NCBI GenBank assembly: GCA_026705345.1
Contig: JAPPAV010000006.1
Span: 1 to 57,027 of the forward strand
Direction: 5' to 3'
From: Gammaproteobacteria bacterium
GTDB lineage: Bacteria > Pseudomonadota > Gammaproteobacteria > Pseudomonadales > Azotimanducaceae
Length of the DNA stretch: 57,027 nt
This document shows positions 26,626 through 34,975 of the stretch, in pieces (positions within the stretch are counted from its first letter, which is position 1; every line of letters begins with the position of its first letter). Both the position numbers and the translations under genes were made by a program. The notes under the pieces were generated by a model. It saw nothing but the letters and a program-made list of their open reading frames with translations, had not been told where the DNA came from and ran no database searches.

Positions 26626-27966
26626 TCACCCCCCGTCCAACGGATGACGGATGCTCACCTTGCGGTCTATCGACAGCCCTTCAACACGCGTGGCGTGGCC
26701 ACCCGGGCCGGGCCAGACAACGTCGACCGCTGTGATGGTGTCGTCTTCTCCGAGCCCGAAGTGGAGTGTCGCGGGTCCGTGAGACAGGTAGCCGTTGCCT
26801 AGCTGGACCTCCTGGAACTGGGTGCCGGATGCAGAGGTAACCCGGACTTTGGCGCCGATCGCCTCGGGATTGCCGTCGAGGCCAGCCAGGCCGATGGCAA
26901 TGTAGTGGTTGCCGTTGTCGTGATCGTTGCGGAATACGGTGGGCGACTTCCCATTGTTGGCAATGAATATGTCCACCCAGCCGTGGTTGTCGTAGTCCGC
27001 ACAGACCACGCCCCGCCCCTGGTCCGTGTGCACAACACCCAGTTCGGTCGCCCTCTCGGTGAACGTGCCGTCGCCGTTCGACATGAACAATACCGAGGGG
27101 TCCGTCCTGAATTGCGGACGGCCCTGCTCCCGATGGCCATTGGTGTGGAAGATGTCCATGCACCCGTCGTTGTCGAAGTCGGCGAAACACGCACCCCAGC
27201 CCCAATGGCCTTCCCGCACGCCGGCCTCCTCTGTGACGTCCACGAACGCGCCGAACCCGTCGGCATTCTCGTAGAGCCGGTTGCCCGAGCCGTTTTTGTC
27301 CACGTCCGGATCCCAGATGCTGGTCACGAACCAGTCGAGGTCGCCGTCCCGATCGTAGTCGGTGACGGCATTCCCCATCCCGTTCTCGTCCGAGATCTCG
27401 TCGGAGGTCAAATCGAGAAAGAGATCCCCCCCGAAGGCGTTCATCAAGACCTGGCTCGACTCGAAGTCGTTGGCCATCAGGAGGTCCGGGTCGCCGTCGT
27501 CGTCGAAATCCGCGAAGATCGGCGTAAAGGAGTACTCCGACTCCAATCGGTTCCCCGAAACAGCCGATGCCACGGGTACCCGATAGCTCACATCGAGGTA
27601 CCGGCCCGCGCCCTTGTTCTCCCAAAGGTACTCCTGCTGGCCGCCGATGTAGCCGGTTCCCCAACGTGCGAAGAATAGGTCCAGGTCGCCATCGAGGTCG
27701 TAGTCCCCGGCCGCCATCGAGAAGGTCGCGCGCTCGTTGTCGATGTTCGTTGCATCGCCGAAAACGCCGCTGCTCGGCCGGCAATGGTCCAGCGACCCCG
27801 GCTCTTCTGTAACGGATCCGCCACCTCCCGAACCACCGGTTCCGCCGGTTCCGCCGGTTCCGCCTGTGGGGCTCGGCGGCGTGCCCCCGCCACCACCGCC
27901 CCCGCCTCCGCAGGACACGATCGCAAGCAGGGCGACACTCGACACGACCCGAGGAAGTGCGTTCAC
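26626..27966 (-). CDS. FG-GAP/ASPIC-UnbV (CRTAC1-type) lipoprotein 2
   Basis: 446 residues from a GTG at 27966 that overlaps the stop of the upstream, damaged paralogue (GTGA). The lipoprotein signal is 'VALLAIVSC', and the Cys is followed by nine glycines and a Gly/Thr/Ser tether before the folded part, which would hold the propeller away from the membrane. FG-GAP blades include 'DYDLDGDLDLFFA', 'DFDDDGDPDLLMA', 'DYDRDGDLDWFVT', 'DFDNDGCMDIFHT' and 'DYDNHGWVDIFIA'. The ASPIC/UnbV end has 'LGNGYLSHGPATLHFGLG' and 'VDVVWPGPGG'. It is closer to the damaged paralogue at 27963-29199 than to lipoprotein 1, so the pair arose by a local duplication. Confidence 0.9.
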   Translation of the reverse strand: MNALPRVVSSVALLAIVSCGGGGGGGGGTPPSPTGGTGGTGGTGGSGGGGSVTEEPGSLDHCRPSSGVFGDATNIDNERATFSMAAGDYDLDGDLDLFFARWGTGYIGGQQEYLWENKGAGRYLDVSYRVPVASAVSGNRLESEYSFTPIFADFDDDGDPDLLMANDFESSQVLMNAFGGDLFLDLTSDEISDENGMGNAVTDYDRDGDLDWFVTSIWDPDVDKNGSGNRLYENADGFGAFVDVTEEAGVREGHWGWGACFADFDNDGCMDIFHTNGHREQGRPQFRTDPSVLFMSNGDGTFTERATELGVVHTDQGRGVVCADYDNHGWVDIFIANNGKSPTVFRNDHDNGNHYIAIGLAGLDGNPEAIGAKVRVTSASGTQFQEVQLGNGYLSHGPATLHFGLGEDDTITAVDVVWPGPGGHATRVEGLSIDRKVSIRHPLDGG

Positions 27967-29199
27967 GGGTGCTCGATGGTGATGCGCTGGTCGACGCCCA
28001 CGTTCCGAAGCGTGCTGCGCGGCAAGCCGTCTCCCGGCCACCGAACCTCGACGCTGTCCACCTCGTCGTCCAAACCCAACCCGAAATGCAGTGTCGTGGG
28101 GCCTTGCGACAGGTACCAGTTACCTAGCTGGACTTCCTGGAGTTGAGTTCCCGATTCCGTCTCGACGGTGACCCGGGCACCGACGCCATCGCGGTTGGCG
28201 GCCAACCCAGTGAGATCGATTGCGAGGTAATGGTGATCGTTGTCCGTGACGTTCTCGTACACCGTCGGCGACTTGCCGCTGGTCGCGACAAGGATGTCGA
28301 CCCGGCCGTCGTCGTTGTAGTCCGCGCACACGGTCCCGCGCCCCTGGCCGTTGTGGGTGACCCCCGACGAGAACGCGCGCTCCGCGAAACTGCCGTCGCC
28401 GTTGGCCATGAAAAGGCGCGACGGGTCGTCGGCATAGCGTTCGTCGACGCCCGGGTAGCCATTGGTGTGGAACAGGTCCAGGTGGCCGTCGTTGTCGAAG
28501 TCCGCGAAGCAGCTTCCCCAGCCCCAGTCGCCGTTGCGCACGTTGGCCTCGTCGGTAGCGTCCTCGAAATTCCCGAGCCCATCCATGTTCCGATAGAGGC
28601 GATTGCCGGTGTCGGAGCCGACATCGTTGTCGTCGCGTTCCAGGGTATGGATGCTCGACACGAACCAGTCGAGATCGCCGTCGCGGTCGTAGTCGGCGAC
28701 GGTGCCGCCCATGCCGTTTTTGTCGTCGATGACGTCGGTCGTCGCGTCGACGAACCGGATCGCCGCCTCGTTGCGGAGCACCTGGCTGGTCTCGGCATCG
28801 CTCGCGAGCAGCATGTCCGGGTACCCGTCGTCATCGATGTCGGCGCCGGCCCATCGCGTTGCGCCCGTGGGCGACATAGAGTTCGAGTCCCCCGTCGTTG
28901 TCGATATCGACCAATGCCAGGCCACCGCCCTCCCGGACGCCGTCCTTGTCGGTCGAGTCGTGGTCGGTGGCGACATCCTCGATGAAGTAGTCGAGGCCAA
29001 GGTCTCGGGTTCGATCCCGAAACGTTGCCGTGCCGATGACCGGGGTTGGTGGCGGCGTTGGCGTAACGGGCTGCGCGGGCCCTGGCGGCGGTGCGCTTCC
29101 ACCGCCGCCGCCTCCCCCGCAAGCAAGGAGACTTGCTGACGCGGCCGCTAGCATCGCCCCCGACAGTGCTGCCCGGCGTACTCGCCTCTCACCGGCCAT
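27963..29199 (-). pseudogene. FG-GAP/ASPIC-UnbV lipoprotein 3, disrupted by deletion and frameshift
   Basis: The 5' part (ATG 29199) encodes a lipoprotein signal 'ASASLLAC' with a Gly tether and reads through 'VDIDNDGGLELYVAHGRNAMG' (split: VDIDNDGGLELYV, AHGRNAMG); it then runs out of frame near 28850. The homologous sequence resumes in another frame with 'GADIDDDGYPDMLLASD' and continues normally to the ASPIC end 'VEVRWPGDG' and the stop at 27963. Compared with the adjacent paralogue, about 45 codons between these blades are missing, so the lesion is a deletion with a frame change, not a simple base slip. Remaining blades are intact ('DYDRDGDLDWFVS', 'DFDNDGHLDLFHT', 'DYNDDGRVDILVA'). A sequencing or assembly error could explain a frameshift but not the missing segment. 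Confidence 0.8.
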
Positions 29200-29274
29200 A
29201 CCAGGTCGAAAACGCGCCGCGGGCAGATCCCGCAGAGCGTCTGGTCAGGCGATCAAACCCGATGGTCCCGTGCA

Positions 29275-31862
29275 CTATTGGTTGTTCCGCCAGGAAACGA
29301 CAATGCCGAACTCCCGAGGTTCGACGATGGTACCCCAGGGGCTGCCCACGCCTTCCCTCGGCGACCACATGTGCAATGCGGCCTGGTCGAGCAGGTTCTG
29401 AACGTAGCCCGTCACCTCCAGTTTGCCGTTCGGCGCAGTCCAGGACGCGCGGGCGTCCCAACGGGTGTAGGCGCCCACGGCATACGCGTCGAAGTTGGCC
29501 GGCTCGACGTGCTTCTTGCTGCGGTAGTTGGCGATCGTCAGCAGCTGGAGATCGCCGTACTGCTCCGGCAGGTCGAGGTCATAGGCCACGGTGAGCGACG
29601 TCTTGTGCTTCGGTTGGTTCGGCAACTGGTTGCCACCCAGCTGGGTGGGTTCGTCGGTGCCGAAAAGCCAGGCCACCCGGGTGTTGCCTTCGCTGTCCAC
29701 CCAGGGAATCTGTACCCAGGTCGCATCTTCCAGCGTGGGATCCGCGAACGGCAGCAGCGCGGGATAGTCGCCGACGGACGTATCCAGATAGTTGTAGAAG
29801 CCGCGAACGGTAAGTTGGTCGGTCAAACGCCACGCACGCTCGACCTCGATCCCCTGGATGACCGAACCTTGGACGCCCGTCGTCTCGGCGGTGAACGGGC
29901 CGCCATCCGGGTCGAGAAGCCGCTCGGCTTCCGTTCTGAGCCGTTGTGCGAACACCCAATGGGCGTCGAAATCCTGGTAGAAGTAGGTTGTGGACAGTTG
30001 CAGGCTGTCCTCGAGGTAGCGCCCCTTGACCCCGACCTCGTAGTTGATCAACTCCTCGCCGTCGTACTGATACGGGCCATCCGAACTGAAGCCGGAGGAG
30101 CCCCCGGCCCGAAAACCTGTCGCGACGCGACCGTAGACCATGATGCGTTCGGTCGGTCGGTATTCGGCCCCGATGTTCCACGTGGTCTTGCCCCATTTCA
30201 GCTTGCCGCGTTCCGGAAAGATGCTCGAATCGCGGACCGACAGGCTAACTAGGGCGAAGCCGTTCTCGCAGAGGTCCACGTCGCTGCCGGTCGCACCGTT
30301 GTCGCAGCGCACGCTCGGGTCAGCGATTTCACGAGCTTGGACACCGCTGTTCGTCGATTCGTCGCGGTCCTTCTTGTCGTCGCTGCGCCGGATGCCGCCG
30401 AAAAAGGTCCAGGTTTCGTTGTAGACGTACTCGAGGTTGAAATAGATGCCTCGCGCTTCCTGGAGGGCGCCGCCGTAGAAACCACCGGTCTGTCCTGCCA
30501 GGTTGGCGGCGTACATGTCGTTGATGTCGAGCCCCGTGTGGGCGAGAAGCTCGGGCGAGCCCCGGACAGGCCCAGACCGTGCCCTGGTCCTTGGCTCGCT
30601 GCATCGTGGCCGGATTCGAGTACAGGTCGCGGAGCAGCCAGCTGTCGCCTCCGCTCACGCTGCCACCGGCACCGTACAACGCTTCGATGTTGGCATTGCA
30701 GGACGCCGACGTATCCTGGAACAGCCAGTCACCGGTGCCGGACGAGAAGCTGCGGGGTCGCCATACATACGGTTCGTCGTTGGTTAGTGTGTTGCCGCCG
30801 ACGGTGAAATTCAGTGGCCCTTCGAAGTTGGACACCAGTGTGATCTCGTGGCTGGTCTGTTCCGAACTGAAGATGTAGTTGACCTGGCCGTCGCTGAACA
30901 GACCGACGCCGCCGCCATCGAGGGCAGATTCGGTCGGTGGCGCCTTCACTCACGACACCCGCCAACACACCCGGGTGGTTGAACGGACAGACGCCACCAC
31001 CGACCCGGTCGCGCTGATCGCCGTCGTTGGTATTGCTGTTGATGACGTCGTGCCAACCGAACTTGTAGTTCAGCGACAGGTTGTCGGATAGCGAAACACC
31101 ACGTCGAATGCGAAGTTCTCCGCCGTACTGTCCTTCGCGATTGGGGTATTGAACGCCACCTCCCAACGCAGTTCGTCCGGATCGCAGATAATATTCATCG
31201 GATCCCGGGCGCCGTCCTGGTTGATGTTCGAGCAACCGGCGACCGCCGGGGCCGGCTGCACGCCGAAGAACGGATTGCGCTGGCAGACCACCTCGCCGGA
31301 GATGGGGTGGACGGCGCACAACGGCTCGCCGTTCGGACCCAGGATGAACTCGTCCAGCGTGTTCTCCGGGCCAAGCGGTATGGACGCGTTCGGCGTCCCC
31401 CGTATCCTGCATGTGCTGGTACTTGACGTTGACGTCCCACCGGTCGTTCTTCCACCGCAACTGGGGAGCCACGATCATTTCGTCCGGCTTCATGCCGTCG
31501 GGCCCGCTTAGGTTCTTCAGCCGACCGTCGCCGGTGTAGGAACTCAAGCCCAGCCGGTAGGCGAAACCTGTACCACCGAGCGGCCCCCCGAAAGCCACCT
31601 GCGCGCGTTGCGTGGAGATGTCGGTGACCTCCAGGTTGGTACGAATGTCGAATTCCTCGGTCGGCTTGCGGGTATGGAAGTTGATCGCGCCCGCAATCGC
31701 CGACTTGCCGCCCGTCGTTCCCTGCGGCCCCCGCGCCACTTCGACCCGTTCGACGTCGAACAGCCCGCCGTCGATGCCGAAGGTCTGGTCGGTGAAGACG
31801 CCGTCGACGTAGACCGCCACCGACGTATCGCTGAAGAAGTTGACGGTTCGCGAACCCCATAG
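29275..31862 (-). pseudogene. TonB-dependent receptor 3, frameshifted and 5'-truncated
   Basis: Homologous to receptors 1 and 2 but broken. Reading from the 5' side, recognisable pieces are the plug 'VAVYVDGVFTDQTFGIDGG' and 'VEVARGPQGTTGGKSAIAG', a shift near 31400, 'CQRNPFFGVQPAPAVAGC', a shift near 31085, 'NLSLNYKFGWHDVINSN', a shift near 30945, 'SALDGGGVGLFSDG', a shift near 30565, then a long intact barrel from 'YAANLAGQTGGFYGG' to the end 'FGIVVSWRNNQ'. The signal peptide, TonB box and first plug segments are absent: homology stops about 70 bases before the IS4-like transposase gene at 31932. Another frame change appears at 31850. At least four lesions argue for real decay. Confidence 0.85.
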
Positions 31863-31931
31863 ATGCGAAGAGTTGCGGGGCGGTGGTCAACGCTCGACAA
31901 TGAAGAGCCTACACCTCGACAGCCGTGACGG

Positions 31932-33302
31932 ATGCCCGGCAACGCTCAGGACTTCGACATCAGGATGCTGCGCAACAAGGTCCATGCGATCGGCGCAACC
32001 TTGTCGGTTGGGCTTGGCAAGGTGGCGAGTCGATTCGTCGAGGACATGCTCCTCGGCATGCTGGTCTCGGGATCCGTACGTCTGACGGAGATCGCCCGCG
32101 CACTCGGTGAGTCGATCCCGATGCACGCTACCCACAAACGTCTCAGCCGCAATCTGGGAAATGTCCGGGTCGGCGACGTGGTTGCCGAGAACCTGCTCGC
32201 CGAGGGCGCCGAAGTCGTCCGCGACGACGCCCTGCTGGTGATCGATCTATTCGAGGTGGTGAAGCCCTATGCCGAGAAGATGGAGTTCCTAAACTCGCCG
32301 TCGCTACCGGACGGCGACGTGTCGGATGGGGCGGGCCGAAAGGACAATGCCTACCGCGGCTACCATGTCTGCGAGATATTCGGGTGGGACGTCCACGGTG
32401 GTCCGCTACAGCGCTACCAGGATCTCGCCCGTCAAATGGGCAGCGAACCCGACCCCAACCATGCGATAAGCGCTTGGGACAACCAAGTCGTGACACCGCT
32501 CGCCCAAGCCTTGTTTTCGCCGAATGCGCCCGCGTTCAAATCCGAATCCGACGAGATTCTCGACCTCGTCCAGCGGGTCGACAGCGCCTGCCAGCGCCGA
32601 TGCCTGTTCGCCATCGACACCGTCGGATTGCTCCAACCCAAACAGGCCCTCATGAGGCACTCCGTCGAGCTCTTGGCCAAGCAACGCGGACTGCCCGAGT
32701 TGCTCGCCGTTGCCACGAACTGCCGATTCGCGGTACGCGTGCCAGGGGACTACGCGCTGTTGCACGGACGCTTGGAAACCACGGCGCGCGAACTCGCCGA
32801 GTCCTGTGAGACGCCCTACGGAGAGACCCTCTACAAGCATCAATCCGATGTCGATATCGGACTGTTCGTGCATTTCGGCGCATTGCCGGTGAGGTTGCCT
32901 GCGAGCCCCGCCAAGCCATTGTGGCTGGTGGCGGTGAAGGGCATGGCAGGCGAACCGCGCCCGGCCGCCACCGACTTGGATCCGTTCGTGGTCCTGACCA
33001 CGGAGCCAATGCCCCGAAACCGAAGGGTCATCGGGGATCTCGTGTGGTCGTTCCTTTCCTATTGGGACGCGATCCAGACCAACCAGGCGATCAAGGGGCA
33101 GTTCGATTTCGACGATGTCCGGGTGCTCACCTACGACCGGTTGCGCAATCTCGGAATTTTGGTCCTCGCCGCCTCTTTCGTGGAGGCGCAGTGGCCGGGC
33201 ATTGCGTTGACCAAGTCCTTGTTCCGGGCCCCGCGCGGCAGATCCTTCCAGTTCTACCGCGCTGAAACGCCTGAGGAGGAAATCCCCTCCGAGGCCGGCT
33301 GA
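31932..33302 (+). CDS. IS4-like DDE transposase
   Basis: 456 residues. The layout follows IS4-type transposases: an N-terminal helical region ('GSVRLTEIARAL'), a first catalytic-Asp region ('LLVIDLFEVVKPYAEKMEFL', Asp in VIDL), 'GWDVHGGPLQRYQDL', a second Asp candidate in 'RRCLFAIDTVGLLQPK', and the C-terminal 'FDFDDVRVLTYDRLRNLGILVL' that resembles the region after the YREK signature. In that signature the expected Arg-x-x-Glu context reads 'YWDAIQTNQAIKGQ', so the usual catalytic Glu is not obvious; the enzyme may be inactive. Start codon is ATG with no clear ribosome site. It abuts the truncated receptor 3, which it probably disrupted. I could not define terminal inverted repeats. Confidence 0.75.
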   Translation: MPGNAQDFDIRMLRNKVHAIGATLSVGLGKVASRFVEDMLLGMLVSGSVRLTEIARALGESIPMHATHKRLSRNLGNVRVGDVVAENLLAEGAEVVRDDALLVIDLFEVVKPYAEKMEFLNSPSLPDGDVSDGAGRKDNAYRGYHVCEIFGWDVHGGPLQRYQDLARQMGSEPDPNHAISAWDNQVVTPLAQALFSPNAPAFKSESDEILDLVQRVDSACQRRCLFAIDTVGLLQPKQALMRHSVELLAKQRGLPELLAVATNCRFAVRVPGDYALLHGRLETTARELAESCETPYGETLYKHQSDVDIGLFVHFGALPVRLPASPAKPLWLVAVKGMAGEPRPAATDLDPFVVLTTEPMPRNRRVIGDLVWSFLSYWDAIQTNQAIKGQFDFDDVRVLTYDRLRNLGILVLAASFVEAQWPGIALTKSLFRAPRGRSFQFYRAETPEEEIPSEAG

Positions 33303-33310
33303 GGATCAGT
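31932..33310 (+). mobile_element. Putative IS4-like insertion element (boundaries undefined)
   Basis: Single transposase gene inserted at the 5' end of a decayed receptor gene. Left flank homology to the receptor stops near 31862; the right flank (33303-33432) holds no gene and no recognisable receptor remnant, so the insertion was accompanied by loss of the receptor's upstream part. No convincing terminal inverted repeats or target duplication are visible, so limits are approximate. Confidence 0.5.
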
Positions 33311-33432
33311 AGTGCCAACGAAAGTGGGTGAACTCTCCCAGCCCGGAGCCCCAGGCCAGCGGCGATTACGCGACAATCCAAAGCTGTTCGCGTACACGCC
33401 TAAGTCTTCGGTCACCAACCCCAAGGAAACGC

Positions 33433-34209
33433 ATGTCCGACTATGAACTTGAGAACAAGATCGCCATTGTCACCGGCGGTGCCGGCGGCATAGGCACGCA
33501 TATCTCGCTCGAGTACGCACGCGCCGGCGCGGCCGTGGTGGTGGCAAGCCGCAATCAGGAGCGCATCGACGGGGTGGTGGCAAGGATCGCCGATGCCGGA
33601 GGTCGCGCACTGGCGGTGGCGACCGACATCACCGTCCCGGAGCAGGTCGACGAGTTGATCGCGCGGACCGTCCGTGAGTTCGGGCGGCTCGACATCATGG
33701 TCAACAACGCCGGCGGAGGTGCGCGGATGCGCCAACCGGAGGAGACACCCTACGACGACTGGGTTCGCCTCATCGACTTCAACCTGACCGGCACGTTCCT
33801 CTGCTGCATCGCTGCCGGCAAGCAGATGATCGAGCAGAAGAGCGGCAACATCATCAATATCTCCTCCACCGCCGGGACCAAGGGCAACCCATTCATGCTG
33901 CACTACTCGGCCGCGAAGGCCGGCATGATCAGCCTGACCAACAATCTCGCCTTCATGTGGGCGCGACACAACATCAACGTGAACTGCATCGCGCCCGGTC
34001 TCATCGCCACCGATGCCATGAAGCGCCACGGCGCGATTCCGTCCGACACCCAGGACGACGGTAGCCCGGTGCCGCACCTGGAACTGCCGCCCGGACCCGA
34101 AGACGTCGCCAAGATGGCCCGTTTCTTGGCGTCCGACGCCGCACGGGCGATCACCGGCGAACTGGTGCCGGTGCGCGCCTGGTTCAGGTCCGACCGGTTC
34201 TGGCAGTAA
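33433..34209 (+). CDS. Short-chain dehydrogenase/reductase, classical type
   Basis: 258 residues. The nucleotide-binding motif 'VTGGAGGIG' is at about 11-19, 'NNAGGG' near 91, the catalytic Ser in 'NIISSTAGTKG'-like sequence (read as NIINISSTAG) and the Tyr-x-x-x-Lys in 'HYSAAKAGM' (about Tyr156/Lys160). All catalytic residues are present, so it should be an active NAD(P)-dependent oxidoreductase. I start at the ATG at 33433, preceded by AAGGAAA. The C-terminus 'GELVPVRAWFRSDRFWQ' departs from the usual Val-Asp-Gly-Gly ending, possibly a late frame change. The PhyH gene starts 2 bases after its stop, so the two are co-expressed. Confidence 0.88.
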   Translation: MSDYELENKIAIVTGGAGGIGTHISLEYARAGAAVVVASRNQERIDGVVARIADAGGRALAVATDITVPEQVDELIARTVREFGRLDIMVNNAGGGARMRQPEETPYDDWVRLIDFNLTGTFLCCIAAGKQMIEQKSGNIINISSTAGTKGNPFMLHYSAAKAGMISLTNNLAFMWARHNINVNCIAPGLIATDAMKRHGAIPSDTQDDGSPVPHLELPPGPEDVAKMARFLASDAARAITGELVPVRAWFRSDRFWQ

Positions 34210-34211
34210 CG

Positions 34212-34958
34212 ATGAATGGCGTAACCCCTAGCATCGAGGCAGCCGTCGAGCGGATCGGAACCGAGGGGTTCGCGGTCATTCCCAACTTGGTCGACGAAGA
34301 CCGACTCGCGCGCCTCTCTGACGACAGCGACGCGTTGCTCCATCCCGTCCCGAACCAGCCCGGCTTGAACGGCACCCGGGCCACGGGGCGCATGTTCAAG
34401 GGGCTCTTCCGCTCCAGCCGGGCATTCGACGACATCATCGTGCACCCGACCCTCCTGGCGGTGGTCCGCGGCGTTCTCGTCGGGCCGCAGCAAACCAACG
34501 CCGGCTATTACGGCAATGCGTTCCGGGATATCCAGCTGTCGACCACGATGATCAAGGACGTGCAGCCGGGTGAAAACATTCGAGCCCTGCACCAGGACGA
34601 CGGCTTCTTCCCGATCCCCCGTCCACGTCAACCGCTCGCGGTCAACACGCTGCTGGCCATCGATCCGTTCACCGTGGCCAACGGCGCCACCCGGGTGGTT
34701 CCCCGAAGCCACCACTGGAGCAAGAAACTCGAACCCGACCACGACTTCGTGACGGTCGAGATGGATGCCGGTTCGATCCTGATCTTCAACGGTGCCGTCT
34801 GGCACGGCCGCGGACCCAACACAACGGCCGACCGGTGCCGGCGGGCGTTGAACATCTACTACAGCTGCTCCTGGCTTCGGCAGCTTGAAGGCCACTACTG
34901 CGGGTTGCCCGAAGTCGAAGTGGAACGGCTACCGGAGACCCTCAAGGCGTTGTTGTAG
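34212..34958 (+). CDS. Phytanoyl-CoA dioxygenase (PhyH) family protein 2
   Basis: 248 residues. Iron ligands are His127 and Asp129 in 'ALHQDDGFFPIP' and His198 in 'GAVWHGRGPN'; the 2-oxoglutarate Arg is in 'DRCRRALNIYYS' (about 210-211). The opening 'IGTEGFAVIPNLVDEDRLARL' (two parts: IGTEGFAVIPNL, VDEDRLARL) is typical. The ATG is 2 bases after the SDR stop. With the SDR upstream and an ABC exporter starting 17 bases downstream, the four genes look like one transcription unit that oxidises a small molecule and exports the product or an attached compound. It is only distantly related to the PhyH protein at 6952-7707. Confidence 0.9.
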   Translation: MNGVTPSIEAAVERIGTEGFAVIPNLVDEDRLARLSDDSDALLHPVPNQPGLNGTRATGRMFKGLFRSSRAFDDIIVHPTLLAVVRGVLVGPQQTNAGYYGNAFRDIQLSTTMIKDVQPGENIRALHQDDGFFPIPRPRQPLAVNTLLAIDPFTVANGATRVVPRSHHWSKKLEPDHDFVTVEMDAGSILIFNGAVWHGRGPNTTADRCRRALNIYYSCSWLRQLEGHYCGLPEVEVERLPETLKALL

Positions 34959-34975
34959 GCCAAGGGCACACGCTC

